Below are positions 6,200 through 12,920 of a stretch of 13,798 nucleotides of DNA, in pieces. Position 1 is the first letter of the stretch; each line of letters opens with the position of its first letter. The stretch is from contig CAZPCT010000034.1 in the NCBI GenBank assembly GCA_964585325.1, positions 1-13,798 on the forward strand. Direction: 5' to 3'. Both the position numbers and the translations under genes were made by a program. Source of the stretch: CAZPCT01 sp964585325. GTDB taxonomy: Bacteria > Patescibacteriota > Minisyncoccia > JACQLN01 > CAZPCT01. The notes beneath the pieces were generated by a model that was not told the DNA's origin, made no database searches, and worked only from the letters and a program-made list of their open reading frames with translations.

Positions 6200-6225
6200 A
6201 TGTACTCGCTTAAAGCCTCTGGCTT

Positions 6226-6840
6226 TTAACTGTTAGCCTGTTTTTCCTCACTCTCCACAACAGTCACATCCTTTTTGTCCGCTTTTTGATTCTGATGTTT
6301 GGATTTTGCCTGCGGAGAGATTGCTGCTGTATCCGCCAGAATCTTGAACCCTTCAATGGTGGCGCGGGCTGTGTTGAGTTTATTTGTGGTACGCGAAAGC
6401 GTCTTGCCAATAATATCTGAAACGCCCGCAAGGTCAGAGACAACACGCACCGCACCGCCTGCGTTGATTCCCCGGCCGGCGGGAGCGGGCTTCAAATAGA
6501 CAACTGCCGCCTTGTACTTCACTCTCACTTCACGTGGAATGGTGCCATCAACAATAGGAACCTTCACCATCCGCCTCTTTGCTTGGTGGGCGGCCTTCTG
6601 GATGGCCTGGGCCACGTCGTTTCCCTTAGCAACCCCTACACCCACAGAGCCTTTCCGGTCGCCCACTGCAACCGTGGCACGGAAACGAAACCGCTTTCCT
6701 CCCGCAACCACACGCGTGACACGTGCCAGATCCAAAAGCTTTTCCTCAAACTCGGGCTTTTCTCTATTAAAACGTGCGCGGCCACCTTTTCCTTTAGGTC
6801 GTCCTTTTCGTATCTTTGTCTGTGTGTTGTTTGTTGTCAT
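6226..6840 (-). CDS. rpsE: Small ribosomal subunit protein uS5
   Basis: 30S protein acting in decoding fidelity and mRNA entry. Diagnostic stretches are EEKLLDLARVTRVVAGGKRF near 32-51 (N-terminal dsRNA-binding-like domain), RATVAVGDRKGSVGVGVAKG, and the C-terminal domain PAPAGRGINAGGAVRVV followed by RTTNKLNTARATIEGF. At 204 residues it exceeds the usual ~165 because of a basic N-terminal tail (about 25 residues) and a hydrophilic C-terminal tail after residue ~168 (ending ESEEKQANS). Such charged tails are common on CPR ribosomal proteins; their role is unknown. The start lies 11 nt after rplR without a Shine-Dalgarno match. Confidence 0.97.
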   Translation of the reverse strand: MTTNNTQTKIRKGRPKGKGGRARFNREKPEFEEKLLDLARVTRVVAGGKRFRFRATVAVGDRKGSVGVGVAKGNDVAQAIQKAAHQAKRRMVKVPIVDGTIPREVRVKYKAAVVYLKPAPAGRGINAGGAVRVVSDLAGVSDIIGKTLSRTTNKLNTARATIEGFKILADTAAISPQAKSKHQNQKADKKDVTVVESEEKQANS

Positions 6841-6851
6841 GGTGTGGTTGT

Positions 6852-7205
6852 CTAAAGGGTAATACCGGCATCCCGCAGTCCTTCAGCCACAGCCTTTACC
6901 CGCCCGTGGTACCTGTTTCCTCCTCTGTCAAACACTGCTTGGTTAATGCCCCGCTTCTTAAGCTCCTCTCCGCCCTGTTTACCCACCGCAAATGCACGCT
7001 CCGTTTTTGTCTTGCCCTCCTCTCTGTGAGCACCTTTGTCTGTTACCGAAAACAATGTACGGCCCGTCGTGTCATCTATGAACTGTACCGAGGTGTGTGC
7101 AAGTGAACGATGTACGGCTGCCCGTGGTCGTTCCGAAGTACCCAAAACCTTCGCACGAATACGTGCGCGGCGCAATGTTCGTTGTGTACGTTTATTGGAA
7201 ACCAT
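6852..7205 (-). CDS. rplR: Large ribosomal subunit protein uL18
   Basis: 5S rRNA-binding protein of the central protuberance, acting with L5. The 117 residues have the basic N-terminus (NKRTQRTLRRARIRAKVLG), the core RPRAAVHRSLAHTSVQFIDD, and the strongly conserved C-terminal VFDRGGNRYHGRVKAVAEGLR motif region split over residues ~90-111. Length and motif order are standard. It starts 2 nt after the rplF stop, so coupling is likely. Confidence 0.97.
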   Translation of the reverse strand: MVSNKRTQRTLRRARIRAKVLGTSERPRAAVHRSLAHTSVQFIDDTTGRTLFSVTDKGAHREEGKTKTERAFAVGKQGGEELKKRGINQAVFDRGGNRYHGRVKAVAEGLRDAGITL

Positions 7206-7207
7206 AT

Positions 7208-7750
7208 TTATTCCGTTCCTGCCGCCTTTTTGCCGGCTTTACGTCTAACTTGCTCACCTACATACCGAATACCTTTTCCCTTGTACGGTTCAGGTTTTTT
7301 GACTTTTCTAATATTTGCCGCAACCTCCCCCACCAGCGCCTTGTCAATGCCTGTAACAGTGACAGTGTTCTTGTCCACCGCAAAAGTGATGCCGTCAGGC
7401 GCAACTATCTCAACAGAGTGCGAGAAACCAACGCTCAGCTCAAGCGTATCTCCTTTAAGCTGTGCGCGATAGCCCACGCCGTGTATCTCAAGCTTCTTTT
7501 CAAATCCTTCGTGTACCCCGCGGACCATGTTTGCAATAAGGGCGCGGATCGTGCCCCACAATGCCGCCACATGCTTGCCAGTCCCTTCTGGGCTCACCTG
7601 AAGCTCTTCTCCTTCCTGGGATACCACAACACCCGAAGGGATCACCAATGAGAGCTCCCCTTTAGGGCCCTTCACGCTCACCGTGCGTCCGTCCAAGACC
7701 ACGGTTACGCCACTGGGAATTTCAATTGGTTGTTGTCCTATTCTGCTCAT
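7208..7750 (-). CDS. rplF: Large ribosomal subunit protein uL6
   Basis: 50S protein near the base of the L7/L12 stalk and the sarcin-ricin loop, contributing to the elongation-factor binding site. The 180 residues contain the duplicated L6 fold: MSRIGQQPIEIPSGVTV at the start, KGPKGELSLVIP, ALWGTIRALIANMVRGV near 64-80, then KLEIHGVGYRAQL, and the C-terminal KPEPYKGKGIRYVGE motif near 152-166 that binds 23S rRNA. Length is standard. It follows rpsH by 9 nt. Confidence 0.98.
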   Translation of the reverse strand: MSRIGQQPIEIPSGVTVVLDGRTVSVKGPKGELSLVIPSGVVVSQEGEELQVSPEGTGKHVAALWGTIRALIANMVRGVHEGFEKKLEIHGVGYRAQLKGDTLELSVGFSHSVEIVAPDGITFAVDKNTVTVTGIDKALVGEVAANIRKVKKPEPYKGKGIRYVGEQVRRKAGKKAAGTE

Positions 7751-7759
7751 AATGCCGTC

Positions 7760-8152
7760 TTACCAGACTTCAAAAAATATCTCGCCACCCACCTTTTTGG
7801 CCCGTGCCTCTTTGTCTGAAAGCACGCCCTGAGGTGTGGAAAGCACCGCTACTCCATATCCGCCCTGCACCGGGAACAGGTTTGCGTACCCAGCATACTC
7901 GCGCTGTCCGGGTGTGGAGCGCCGGCGGAAACCACTGATACGCGGGGTATTCTTTTCATACGCTAACTCAACACTAATCTCCGCTTTAGCACCCCGTCCT
8001 TTTACCGAAAAGTCGTTAACAAATCCTTCGCGCTTTAATACAGCCGCTACCTCCTTTTTGAGCGCAGAGAACGGTACGTCAACACGCTCCTTGCCTACAG
8101 CCTGGGCGTTCTGAATTCGTATGATGAAGTCGCCGATTGGATCGTGTATCAT
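7760..8152 (-). CDS. rpsH: Small ribosomal subunit protein uS8
   Basis: Primary 16S rRNA-binding protein of the 30S platform; in E. coli it also represses translation of the spc operon by binding the rplE region. The 130 residues begin with DPIGDFIIRIQNA, contain RISGFRRRSTPGQREYAGY near 70-88, and end with VAVLSTPQGVLSDKEARAKK followed by VGGEIFFEVW, the RNA-binding S8 signature. Length and order are standard. The gene begins 1 nt after the rpsN stop. No operator for autoregulation could be recognised by eye. Confidence 0.98.
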   Translation of the reverse strand: MIHDPIGDFIIRIQNAQAVGKERVDVPFSALKKEVAAVLKREGFVNDFSVKGRGAKAEISVELAYEKNTPRISGFRRRSTPGQREYAGYANLFPVQGGYGVAVLSTPQGVLSDKEARAKKVGGEIFFEVW

Positions 8153-8153
8153 G

Positions 8154-8339
8154 TTACCAGCTTGATTTTTTTATACCGGGTATTTCCCCACGCGAGGCAA
8201 GTTCTCTAAAGCAAATCCTACACAGCCCAAAGTCCCGCATATAGCCCCCGTTTCTGCCACAACGCCAACACCGGCGCACCACCCGCGTAGAGTATTTTGG
8301 CTTGCGTTTTGCCTTTGCGATGAGTGATTTCTTTGCCAT
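8154..8339 (-). CDS. rpsN: Small ribosomal subunit protein uS14, zinc-binding (type Z)
   Basis: 30S head protein in the short, zinc-ribbon form: 61 residues with CWRC (24-27) and CRIC (40-43) providing four zinc-ligand cysteines, instead of the ~100-residue zinc-free form. MAKKSLIAKAKRKPKY at the N-terminus and RELASRGEIPGIKKSSW at the C-terminus are typical. The start codon overlaps the rplE TAA by one base (TAATG), and an AAGGA stretch within the end of rplE can serve as its ribosome-binding site. Confidence 0.98.
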   Translation of the reverse strand: MAKKSLIAKAKRKPKYSTRVVRRCWRCGRNGGYMRDFGLCRICFRELASRGEIPGIKKSSW

Positions 8340-8890
8340 TATTCTTCTTCCTTTTTAAAGGGAATACCTAGATTCCTATACAGTTCCAAGGACGCTTCCT
8401 TATCTTCCGTATCAGTCACCAACGTGATCTCAAATCCTATCACACGCCCCGCATCAGCCGTCTCGGGAAAGATATTATGCTCTCTGATGCCTATTGTGAG
8501 GTTACCATCTCGGTCTACCGCATGCGGATCTAATCCTTTAAAGTCCCGACTTCGTGGAAGTGCAATGTGAATGAGACGATTAAGAAAGTCCTCCATACGC
8601 ACGCCCCTCAGTGTGACCTTAAGCCCCAGGGGTTGTCCCACCCGCGTTTTAAATGACGCGATGGACTTCTTTGCGCGAGTCACTACAGGGCGCTGTCCCG
8701 TAATCTTTGCCAGGTCCTCCGCAATCTGGGCAAGCACGTCATCTGGCTTTGTTACGTTCTGCAACACACGCCCCAAGCCAGTGTTGATAACCGCTTTTGT
8801 AATGCGCGGCACGGCCAGCTCATTGCCAAGGGAGAGCTTGGTCTGAAGCTCCTTGGTAATATCTTTTTGGCGTGTAATTGGTGATTTCAT
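8339..8890 (-). CDS. rplE: Large ribosomal subunit protein uL5
   Basis: 5S rRNA-binding protein of the central protuberance that also contacts P-site tRNA. The 183 residues carry the family landmarks VPRITKAVINTGLGR near 27-41, ITGQRPVVTRAKKSIASFKTR near 64-84, VTLRGVRMEDFLNRLI, PRSRDFKGL near 113-121, and the GIREHNIFPE motif near 135-144. Length is standard. It starts 5 nt after rplX and ends overlapping rpsN by one base. Confidence 0.98.
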   Translation of the reverse strand: MKSPITRQKDITKELQTKLSLGNELAVPRITKAVINTGLGRVLQNVTKPDDVLAQIAEDLAKITGQRPVVTRAKKSIASFKTRVGQPLGLKVTLRGVRMEDFLNRLIHIALPRSRDFKGLDPHAVDRDGNLTIGIREHNIFPETADAGRVIGFEITLVTDTEDKEASLELYRNLGIPFKKEEE

Positions 8891-8895
8891 ATTTT

Positions 8896-9171
8896 TTACG
8901 CGTTCTGCTTATCCGCAGGCTCTGCCTTTCTTTTAGAAGCAGCCGTCACAAGGCGAACATTGGACGCGTGCAAGGAGGCGGGCACCATCACTATCTGCCC
9001 CTTCTCACCCTGTTTCCGCGGACGCACATGTTTACGGCGCATGTTGACACCTTCAATAACCAACCGGCCAGTTTGAGGAAACGTGCGTAGCACCTTTCCT
9101 TTTTGACCTTTTGCGGCGCCAGCAATGACGACCACCTCATCTCCTTGTTTTACGTGCAGTGTTGTTTTCAT
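8896..9171 (-). CDS. rplX: Large ribosomal subunit protein uL24
   Basis: Assembly-initiating 50S protein near the exit tunnel. The 91 residues contain a KOW-type motif: VKQGDEVVVIAGAAKGQKGKV near 7-27, followed by VIEGVNMRRKHVRPRKQGEKG near 38-58. It is a little shorter than the E. coli protein (about 103), with a hydrophilic C-terminal tail. The start is 2 nt after rplN, and a GAGGT (9181-9185) inside the end of rplN lies 9 nt before the ATG, one of the few clear Shine-Dalgarno matches here. Confidence 0.96.
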   Translation of the reverse strand: MKTTLHVKQGDEVVVIAGAAKGQKGKVLRTFPQTGRLVIEGVNMRRKHVRPRKQGEKGQIVMVPASLHASNVRLVTAASKRKAEPADKQNA

Positions 9172-9173
9172 GA

Positions 9174-9542
9174 CTATACTACCTCTGGAGCAAGGGAAAT
9201 AATTCTATCAAATCCACGCTCTTTGAGCTCTCTGGGAATGGGTCCGAAGATACGGCCGCCGCGTGGTTCCTTGTTTGCGTCAATAATGACCACCGCATTG
9301 TCGTCAAACCGTATTGCTGTACCGTCCCTGCGCGCAAACTCCTTTCTCTGGCGCACCACCACGGCTTTCGCTACTTCCTTTTTCTTGACCGTCTTGCGTG
9401 GCTCCGCCTCTTTTACCGCCACTACCACAATGTCGCCAATACGCGCGTAGCGGCGGCGGGTACCGCCAAGTACCTTAATAACCTGGACGCGCTTTGCGCC
9501 AGAATTGTCCGCTACCTGCAACATTGTCTGTACTTGTATCAT
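9174..9542 (-). CDS. rplN: Large ribosomal subunit protein uL14
   Basis: 50S interface protein contacting 16S rRNA in bridges with the 30S. With the chosen start the protein has 122 residues, exactly the family length, and begins with MIQVQTMLQVADNSGAK. Later landmarks are RIGDIVVVAVKEA, VVVRQRKEFARRDGTAIRFD near 71-90 and GRIFGPIPRELKERGF near 99-114. An upstream in-frame start at 9602 would add 20 residues overlapping rpsQ and has no family support. The gene starts 19 nt after the rpsQ stop. Confidence 0.98.
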   Translation of the reverse strand: MIQVQTMLQVADNSGAKRVQVIKVLGGTRRRYARIGDIVVVAVKEAEPRKTVKKKEVAKAVVVRQRKEFARRDGTAIRFDDNAVVIIDANKEPRGGRIFGPIPRELKERGFDRIISLAPEVV

Positions 9543-9561
9543 ATCTTTGCTTGTATATTCT

Positions 9562-9870
9562 CTATGCGCCCCCTTCTTCCTCTGGGCTCGCGTCACTCTC
9601 ACCAGCAGAGTCAGTCGCTGTGTGACCTGAAGAAGATTTCACTATTTCAACCACCCGCCAGCGCTTGTTCTTACTTTGCGGGCGCGTCTCCTCAATGACC
9701 ACGCGGTCACCTTCAGTGACTCCATCACCCTCATAGTGTGCCTGGTAACGCGTGTTCACCTGAAACCGTTTCTTGTATTTGGGGTGCTGCTTCATAAAAC
9801 CAACATCAACCACGACGGTTTTTGCCATCTTTGTACTTACCACTACGCCTTGTAACTGCTTTTTGTTCAT
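9562..9870 (-). CDS. rpsQ: Small ribosomal subunit protein uS17
   Basis: 16S rRNA-binding primary assembly protein with an OB fold. Landmarks are LQGVVVSTKMAKTVVVDV near 6-23, HPKYKKRFQV near 30-39, EGDRVVIEETRPQSKNKRW near 54-72 and VVEIVK. The conserved part ends near residue 79; an acidic Ser/Glu-rich tail (ending SPEEEGGA) brings the length to 102 against a usual ~84. It lies 4 nt after rpmC. The tail is read through to a TAG with no sign of frameshift. Confidence 0.96.
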   Translation of the reverse strand: MNKKQLQGVVVSTKMAKTVVVDVGFMKQHPKYKKRFQVNTRYQAHYEGDGVTEGDRVVIEETRPQSKNKRWRVVEIVKSSSGHTATDSAGESDASPEEEGGA

Positions 9871-9874
9871 ATAC

Positions 9875-10072
9875 TTACGCGTTCACCTTACGCTTTTCGC
9901 TCATCACCGTCATAATGCGGGCTATGTTCTTTCGGGTCTCGTGAAGCTCATGTGTGTTCTTAAGCTGGGCCCCAGACAAGCGGAACCGCAGGTCACGCAA
10001 ACGTTCACGCTCTTCCTGCGCCATTTTTGCTAACTCCTGACTGTTCTTTTTTCTCAAATCTTGCATATTCAT
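9875..10072 (-). CDS. rpmC: Large ribosomal subunit protein uL29
   Basis: Small helical 50S protein next to the polypeptide exit, a docking site for nascent-chain factors together with L23. The 65 residues form two long helices; LRDLRFRLSGAQLKNTHEL near 25-43 and ETRKNIARIMTVM near 45-57 are the recognisable core. Two in-frame ATGs (10072 and 10066) are possible starts; the first leaves a 1-nt gap to rplP and is retained. No Shine-Dalgarno is evident. Confidence 0.93.
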   Translation of the reverse strand: MNMQDLRKKNSQELAKMAQEERERLRDLRFRLSGAQLKNTHELHETRKNIARIMTVMSEKRKVNA

Positions 10073-10073
10073 A

Positions 10074-10487
10074 TCAGTTGGACGAAACTATGCGCGTTTT
10101 TACGGGAAGCTTATGTGCCGCACGAAGAAGCGCTTCTTTGGCAAGTTCGTCAGACACGCCGTCAATTTCAAATATGATGCGCCCTGGAAGTACGGGAGCG
10201 ACAAAGAACTCAACCGAACCCTTCCCATGACCCATAGGCGTCTCTGCACCCTTGCGCGTTATTGGCTTGTCAGGAAATACCCGTATCCAGATCTTACCTC
10301 CGCGTTGAATATGCCTCGTCATTGCCCTTCGCGCCGCCTCTATCTGCCGTGAAGAAAGACGCCCGCCGCTCATTGCCTTGAGCCCCCAGCTGCCAAACGC
10401 AATAGTGGAGCCCCGCATGGCAACGCCTTTTTTCTGACCGGCACTCTTGTGCCACTTTCTGTGTTTTACCTTCTTGGGCAGCAACAT
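10074..10487 (-). CDS. rplP: Large ribosomal subunit protein uL16
   Basis: 50S protein near the A-site tRNA elbow, important in late assembly. With the start at MLLPKKVKHRKWHK it has 137 residues, the family length. Landmarks are MRGSTIAFGSWGLKAM near 24-39, RQIEAARRAMTRHIQRGGKIWIR near 47-69, then the PITRKGAETPMGHGKGSVEFF region. A start at 10532 would add 15 residues that overlap rpsC and lack family support; the chosen ATG has a good Shine-Dalgarno at the right distance. It lies 4 nt after the rpsC stop. Confidence 0.98.
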   Translation of the reverse strand: MLLPKKVKHRKWHKSAGQKKGVAMRGSTIAFGSWGLKAMSGGRLSSRQIEAARRAMTRHIQRGGKIWIRVFPDKPITRKGAETPMGHGKGSVEFFVAPVLPGRIIFEIDGVSDELAKEALLRAAHKLPVKTRIVSSN

Positions 10488-10491
10488 ATAA

Positions 10492-11178
10492 TCACTCCTT
10501 ATTCTCTCCAATCTCACTTTCAAATATCTCACCCTTGTAGAGCCACACCTTCACGCCAATCACACCGTATGTTGTACGCGCGTTGATATGAGCGTAGTCA
10601 ATGTCCGCGCGAAGCGTGGACAACGGCAGTGTGCCCCGGGACAGTTGCTCGGTGCGCGCAATTTCAGCGCCTCCCAACCTGCCGGCCAGAGAGATCTTAA
10701 TACCCTGCACGTCACGCTGCTGCATAACCTTCTCAACCGTTTGCTTCATAGCCCGTCGGAACGGAAATCTCCGTTCTATTTGTTCCGTAAGGTTTTGTGC
10801 CACCAGTTGCGCGTAACTTTCCGGCTTTCGTATCTCCTCAATATCAAGCTTGATGGTGGTAGTAAACTGAGCGCCGCGCTCGCGAGCGAGGGACCCAAGC
10901 ACTTTGAGGACACCCGCACGCAGCTCCTCCATTCCTTTTCCACCCCGTCCTATTACCAGCCCGGGCCGTGCCGTATGAATGGTAATGGACATAGCGTTTC
11001 CGCTCCGCGTGATAATCACGGACTCCACAGCCGCACGGTCTAGTTTTTTCTCAATATACCGGCGCACGCAGTAATCTTCTTCCAAAAAGTCCGGTTGCTT
11101 CCCACGGTTAAACCAGCGGGACTTCCAGTCCTTTATAGTGCCCAATCTGAATCCTGTTGGATGTATCTTGTGTCCCAT
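10492..11178 (-). CDS. rpsC: Small ribosomal subunit protein uS3
   Basis: 30S head protein at the mRNA entry channel with helicase-like function together with S4 and S5. The 228 residues begin with MGHKIHPTGFRLGTIKDWKS, the canonical opening. The KH domain is seen in RPGLVIGRGGKGMEEL near 70-85 (GRGG being the GxxG loop), and the C-terminal domain in IKISLAGRLGGAEIARTE and YAHINARTTYGVIGVKVWLYKGE. Length is within the family range. It begins 7 nt after rplV. Confidence 0.98.
   Translation of the reverse strand: MGHKIHPTGFRLGTIKDWKSRWFNRGKQPDFLEEDYCVRRYIEKKLDRAAVESVIITRSGNAMSITIHTARPGLVIGRGGKGMEELRAGVLKVLGSLARERGAQFTTTIKLDIEEIRKPESYAQLVAQNLTEQIERRFPFRRAMKQTVEKVMQQRDVQGIKISLAGRLGGAEIARTEQLSRGTLPLSTLRADIDYAHINARTTYGVIGVKVWLYKGEIFESEIGENKE
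10495..10500 (-). promoter_or_regulatory. Shine-Dalgarno sequence of rplP
   Basis: AAGGAG lies 7 nt before the ATG at 10487 and decides between that start and the longer reading from 10532. It is embedded in the last codons of rpsC. Such matches are the exception in this window. Confidence 0.85.
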
Positions 11179-11185
11179 GGTCGTT

Positions 11186-11704
11186 CTAGATAGATTTGCG
11201 ACGAAATACTTTCTTCACAAATGAATCTTCCTTCTTTTTACCTATAGTCTTGCGGGCATCGCGTAAGCTCTTCTCCTGTTCCTCCCGGCCCTCACGAATG
11301 TCGTCTGTGGGTGTGTCTGGCTTTTCAATCACATCAGTCTTTCCCTTTTTTGACGTTGCTGGACGCCCCACACGTTCTCCTTCAAGCACCACGTTCACGT
11401 GAGAAGTGCGCCTTGCTATAAGTCCTGCGCGTCCCATTCCTTTGGGGCGGTAGCGCTTAAGAGTAGGCCCGCCATCAACAGTAATGGTTGTTATTTTAAG
11501 ACTTGTGGGATCAAGCGCAAAATTGTGCTCTGCGTTGGCAATGGCGGACTGGATAAGTTTCCGTACCGGTTCAGACGCGCGCTTATTCAAAAAGTTTAGT
11601 GTAAAGACCGCCTCCTGTGCGCCCATCCCACGCACAAGATCAGCAACGGTGCGAACTTTGCGGGGACTCAATCTTAGGTAGTTAAGTGATGCGGTGACTT
11701 TCAT
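11186..11704 (-). CDS. rplV: Large ribosomal subunit protein uL22, with long charged C-terminal tail
   Basis: 50S protein whose beta-hairpin lines the exit tunnel. The core is clear: YLRLSPRKVRTVADLVRG near 9-26, LIQSAIANAEHNF near 51-63, and the hairpin region GPTLKRYRPKGMGRAGLI near 79-96 followed by RRTSHVNVVLEG. The usual protein ends near residue 110-115; here it continues to 172 with a highly charged tail (for example EGREEQEKSLRDARK and a final FRRKSI). It follows rpsS by 5 nt and has one of the best ribosome-binding sites in the window. Confidence 0.96.
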   Translation of the reverse strand: MKVTASLNYLRLSPRKVRTVADLVRGMGAQEAVFTLNFLNKRASEPVRKLIQSAIANAEHNFALDPTSLKITTITVDGGPTLKRYRPKGMGRAGLIARRTSHVNVVLEGERVGRPATSKKGKTDVIEKPDTPTDDIREGREEQEKSLRDARKTIGKKKEDSFVKKVFRRKSI

Positions 11705-11709
11705 GGTTC

Positions 11710-12030
11710 TTATTCCTCCTTGGTTGCTTTTGCCTTAGCAATCTCCGTCTCACGCTGTGACGCCTCTATTTCACGCTGCATCTTGCCCCCGTGACGCATA
11801 AACTTCCGTGTAGGGGAAAACTCTCCCAACTTGTGACCCACCATCTCCTCTCCAATTGTCACACTCACATGCTGCCGGCCATTATGTACACCAAACGTGT
11901 ATCCCACCATTTCAGGGGTGATGGTTGACGAACGTGACCATGTCTTAATGACCTGGCCCGGTTTTGCTGCCTCAACCTTCTTGAGGAGCTTTGGGTCAAC
12001 ATAGGGACCTTTTTTCAAGCTTCGTGGCAT
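11710..12030 (-). CDS. rpsS: Small ribosomal subunit protein uS19
   Basis: 30S head protein near the A-site finger bridge. MPRSLKKGPYVDPKLLKKVE at the start, IKTWSRSSTITPEMVGYTF near 28-46, and HVSVTIGEEMVGHKLGEFSPT near 54-74 plus RKFMRHGGK are diagnostic. The length of 106 exceeds the usual ~92 by a hydrophilic, Lys/Glu-rich tail. It follows rplB after 39 nt, the largest gap inside the ribosomal block, where a TATAAT element is present. Confidence 0.98.
   Translation of the reverse strand: MPRSLKKGPYVDPKLLKKVEAAKPGQVIKTWSRSSTITPEMVGYTFGVHNGRQHVSVTIGEEMVGHKLGEFSPTRKFMRHGGKMQREIEASQRETEIAKAKATKEE
11715..11721 (-). promoter_or_regulatory. Shine-Dalgarno sequence of rplV
   Basis: AAGGAGG ends 10 nt before the rplV ATG and is embedded in the last Glu codons of rpsS. 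It is a near-complete match to the anti-Shine-Dalgarno, unlike most gene starts here. Confidence 0.8.
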
Positions 12031-12039
12031 AGCGTGGTT

Positions 12040-12045
12040 ATTATA
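12040..12045 (-). promoter_or_regulatory. Possible internal promoter (TATAAT) before rpsS
   Basis: A perfect TATAAT on the minus strand lies 9 nt before the rpsS ATG, in the 39-nt gap after rplB. A weak -35-like TTGCAT is found 16 nt upstream (12062-12067). There is no TGn extension. A secondary start here would give an almost leaderless rpsS message. By-eye evidence only; a chance AT-rich match is possible. Confidence 0.3.
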
Positions 12046-12069
12046 CGTATCTTACTTTCAAATGCAATC

Positions 12070-12918
12070 TTACGTGCGCTTCTTGTTCTTTCTGCGCTGC
12101 AAAATGAACGTGTTTGATTTCTTGTTCTTCTTGCGCGTTTTTACGCCGCGGACCCCCTTGCCCCACAAGTTTTTGGGCCGACGAAGTCCCGCGGGTGCGC
12201 GCCCCTCACCACCACCCAATGGGTGGTCAACCGGGTTCATCGCGCTTCCGCGTACTGTGGGGCGAATACCTTTCCACCGGGAACGCCCCGCCTTTCCCAA
12301 AGTGACCATACGATGCTCCGCGTTGGAAAGCGAACCCACTGTAGCCGCCGCGTCTTCGGGAACTCGCCGCACCTCCGTAGAAGGAAGGCGAAGGTTCACC
12401 ATACCACCCTCCCGCGCCATTACCTGCGCAGATACACCCGCAGACCGCGCCAACGCGCCGCCTTTGCCAGGCTGCAGCTCAACGTTGTATACAAAAGTAC
12501 CTACGGGCATGTACTTAAGCGGCATGCGGTTTCCTGGCCGTATGGGCAGACGCTTGCTCGCGGAACGCACCTCGTCCCCCACCACAAGATTCTGTGGCGC
12601 AAGCACGTATGCCCGATCGCCGTTTTCATACAGGATACGGGCAATAAACGAAGAGCGTGACGGATCATATTCAATCGCCTCCACCCGCGCGGCCACGTCA
12701 AGGTGCACCTTGCGTCCAAAATCCACCAGCCGGTACCGGCGCTTGTGACCACCACCCTTGTGTCGCACACTAATGCGCCCCTTCCTGTCGCGCCCACCCG
12801 TCTTCTTCAATGGCTTCGTCAGTTTTTTAAGAGGCTCTTTGGGGCCACTCAAAACCTTCCGGTACTCAATACCGGTCATTGATCTACGTGATGGGGTTGT
12901 TGGCTGATACTTCTTCAT
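12070..12918 (-). CDS. rplB: Large ribosomal subunit protein uL2
   Basis: Core 50S protein needed for subunit association and close to the peptidyl-transferase centre. The 282 residues include GGRDRKGRISVRHKGGGHKR near 41-60, then RYRLVDFGR, the SH3-like barrel region with GDEVRSASKRLPIRPGN and ELQPGKGGALARSAG near 151-165, and the C-terminal RGSAMNPVDHPLGGGEGR. The catalytically discussed His (E. coli His229) is retained as His232, but the second histidine of the usual DHPHGG is Leu here. It begins 2 nt after rplW, without a Shine-Dalgarno. Confidence 0.98.
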   Translation of the reverse strand: MKKYQPTTPSRRSMTGIEYRKVLSGPKEPLKKLTKPLKKTGGRDRKGRISVRHKGGGHKRRYRLVDFGRKVHLDVAARVEAIEYDPSRSSFIARILYENGDRAYVLAPQNLVVGDEVRSASKRLPIRPGNRMPLKYMPVGTFVYNVELQPGKGGALARSAGVSAQVMAREGGMVNLRLPSTEVRRVPEDAAATVGSLSNAEHRMVTLGKAGRSRWKGIRPTVRGSAMNPVDHPLGGGEGRAPAGLRRPKNLWGKGVRGVKTRKKNKKSNTFILQRRKNKKRT

Positions 12919-12920
12919 AT

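Noticed and set aside
5757..6236. 159-residue open frame on the plus strand opposite rplO
   Set aside because: Antisense shadow of the Gly/Arg-rich L15 gene; no domain seen.
9543..9602. Upstream extension of rplN by 20 residues
   Set aside because: It overlaps rpsQ by 41 nt, and the family starts at MIQVQTxLxVADNSGA.
10488..10532. Upstream extension of rplP by 15 residues
   Set aside because: It overlaps rpsC; the ATG at 10487 has a good Shine-Dalgarno and matches the family start.
12062..12748. 228-residue open frame on the plus strand opposite rplB
   Set aside because: Antisense to the conserved L2 gene, low-complexity Arg/Pro/Ser composition and no family resemblance.
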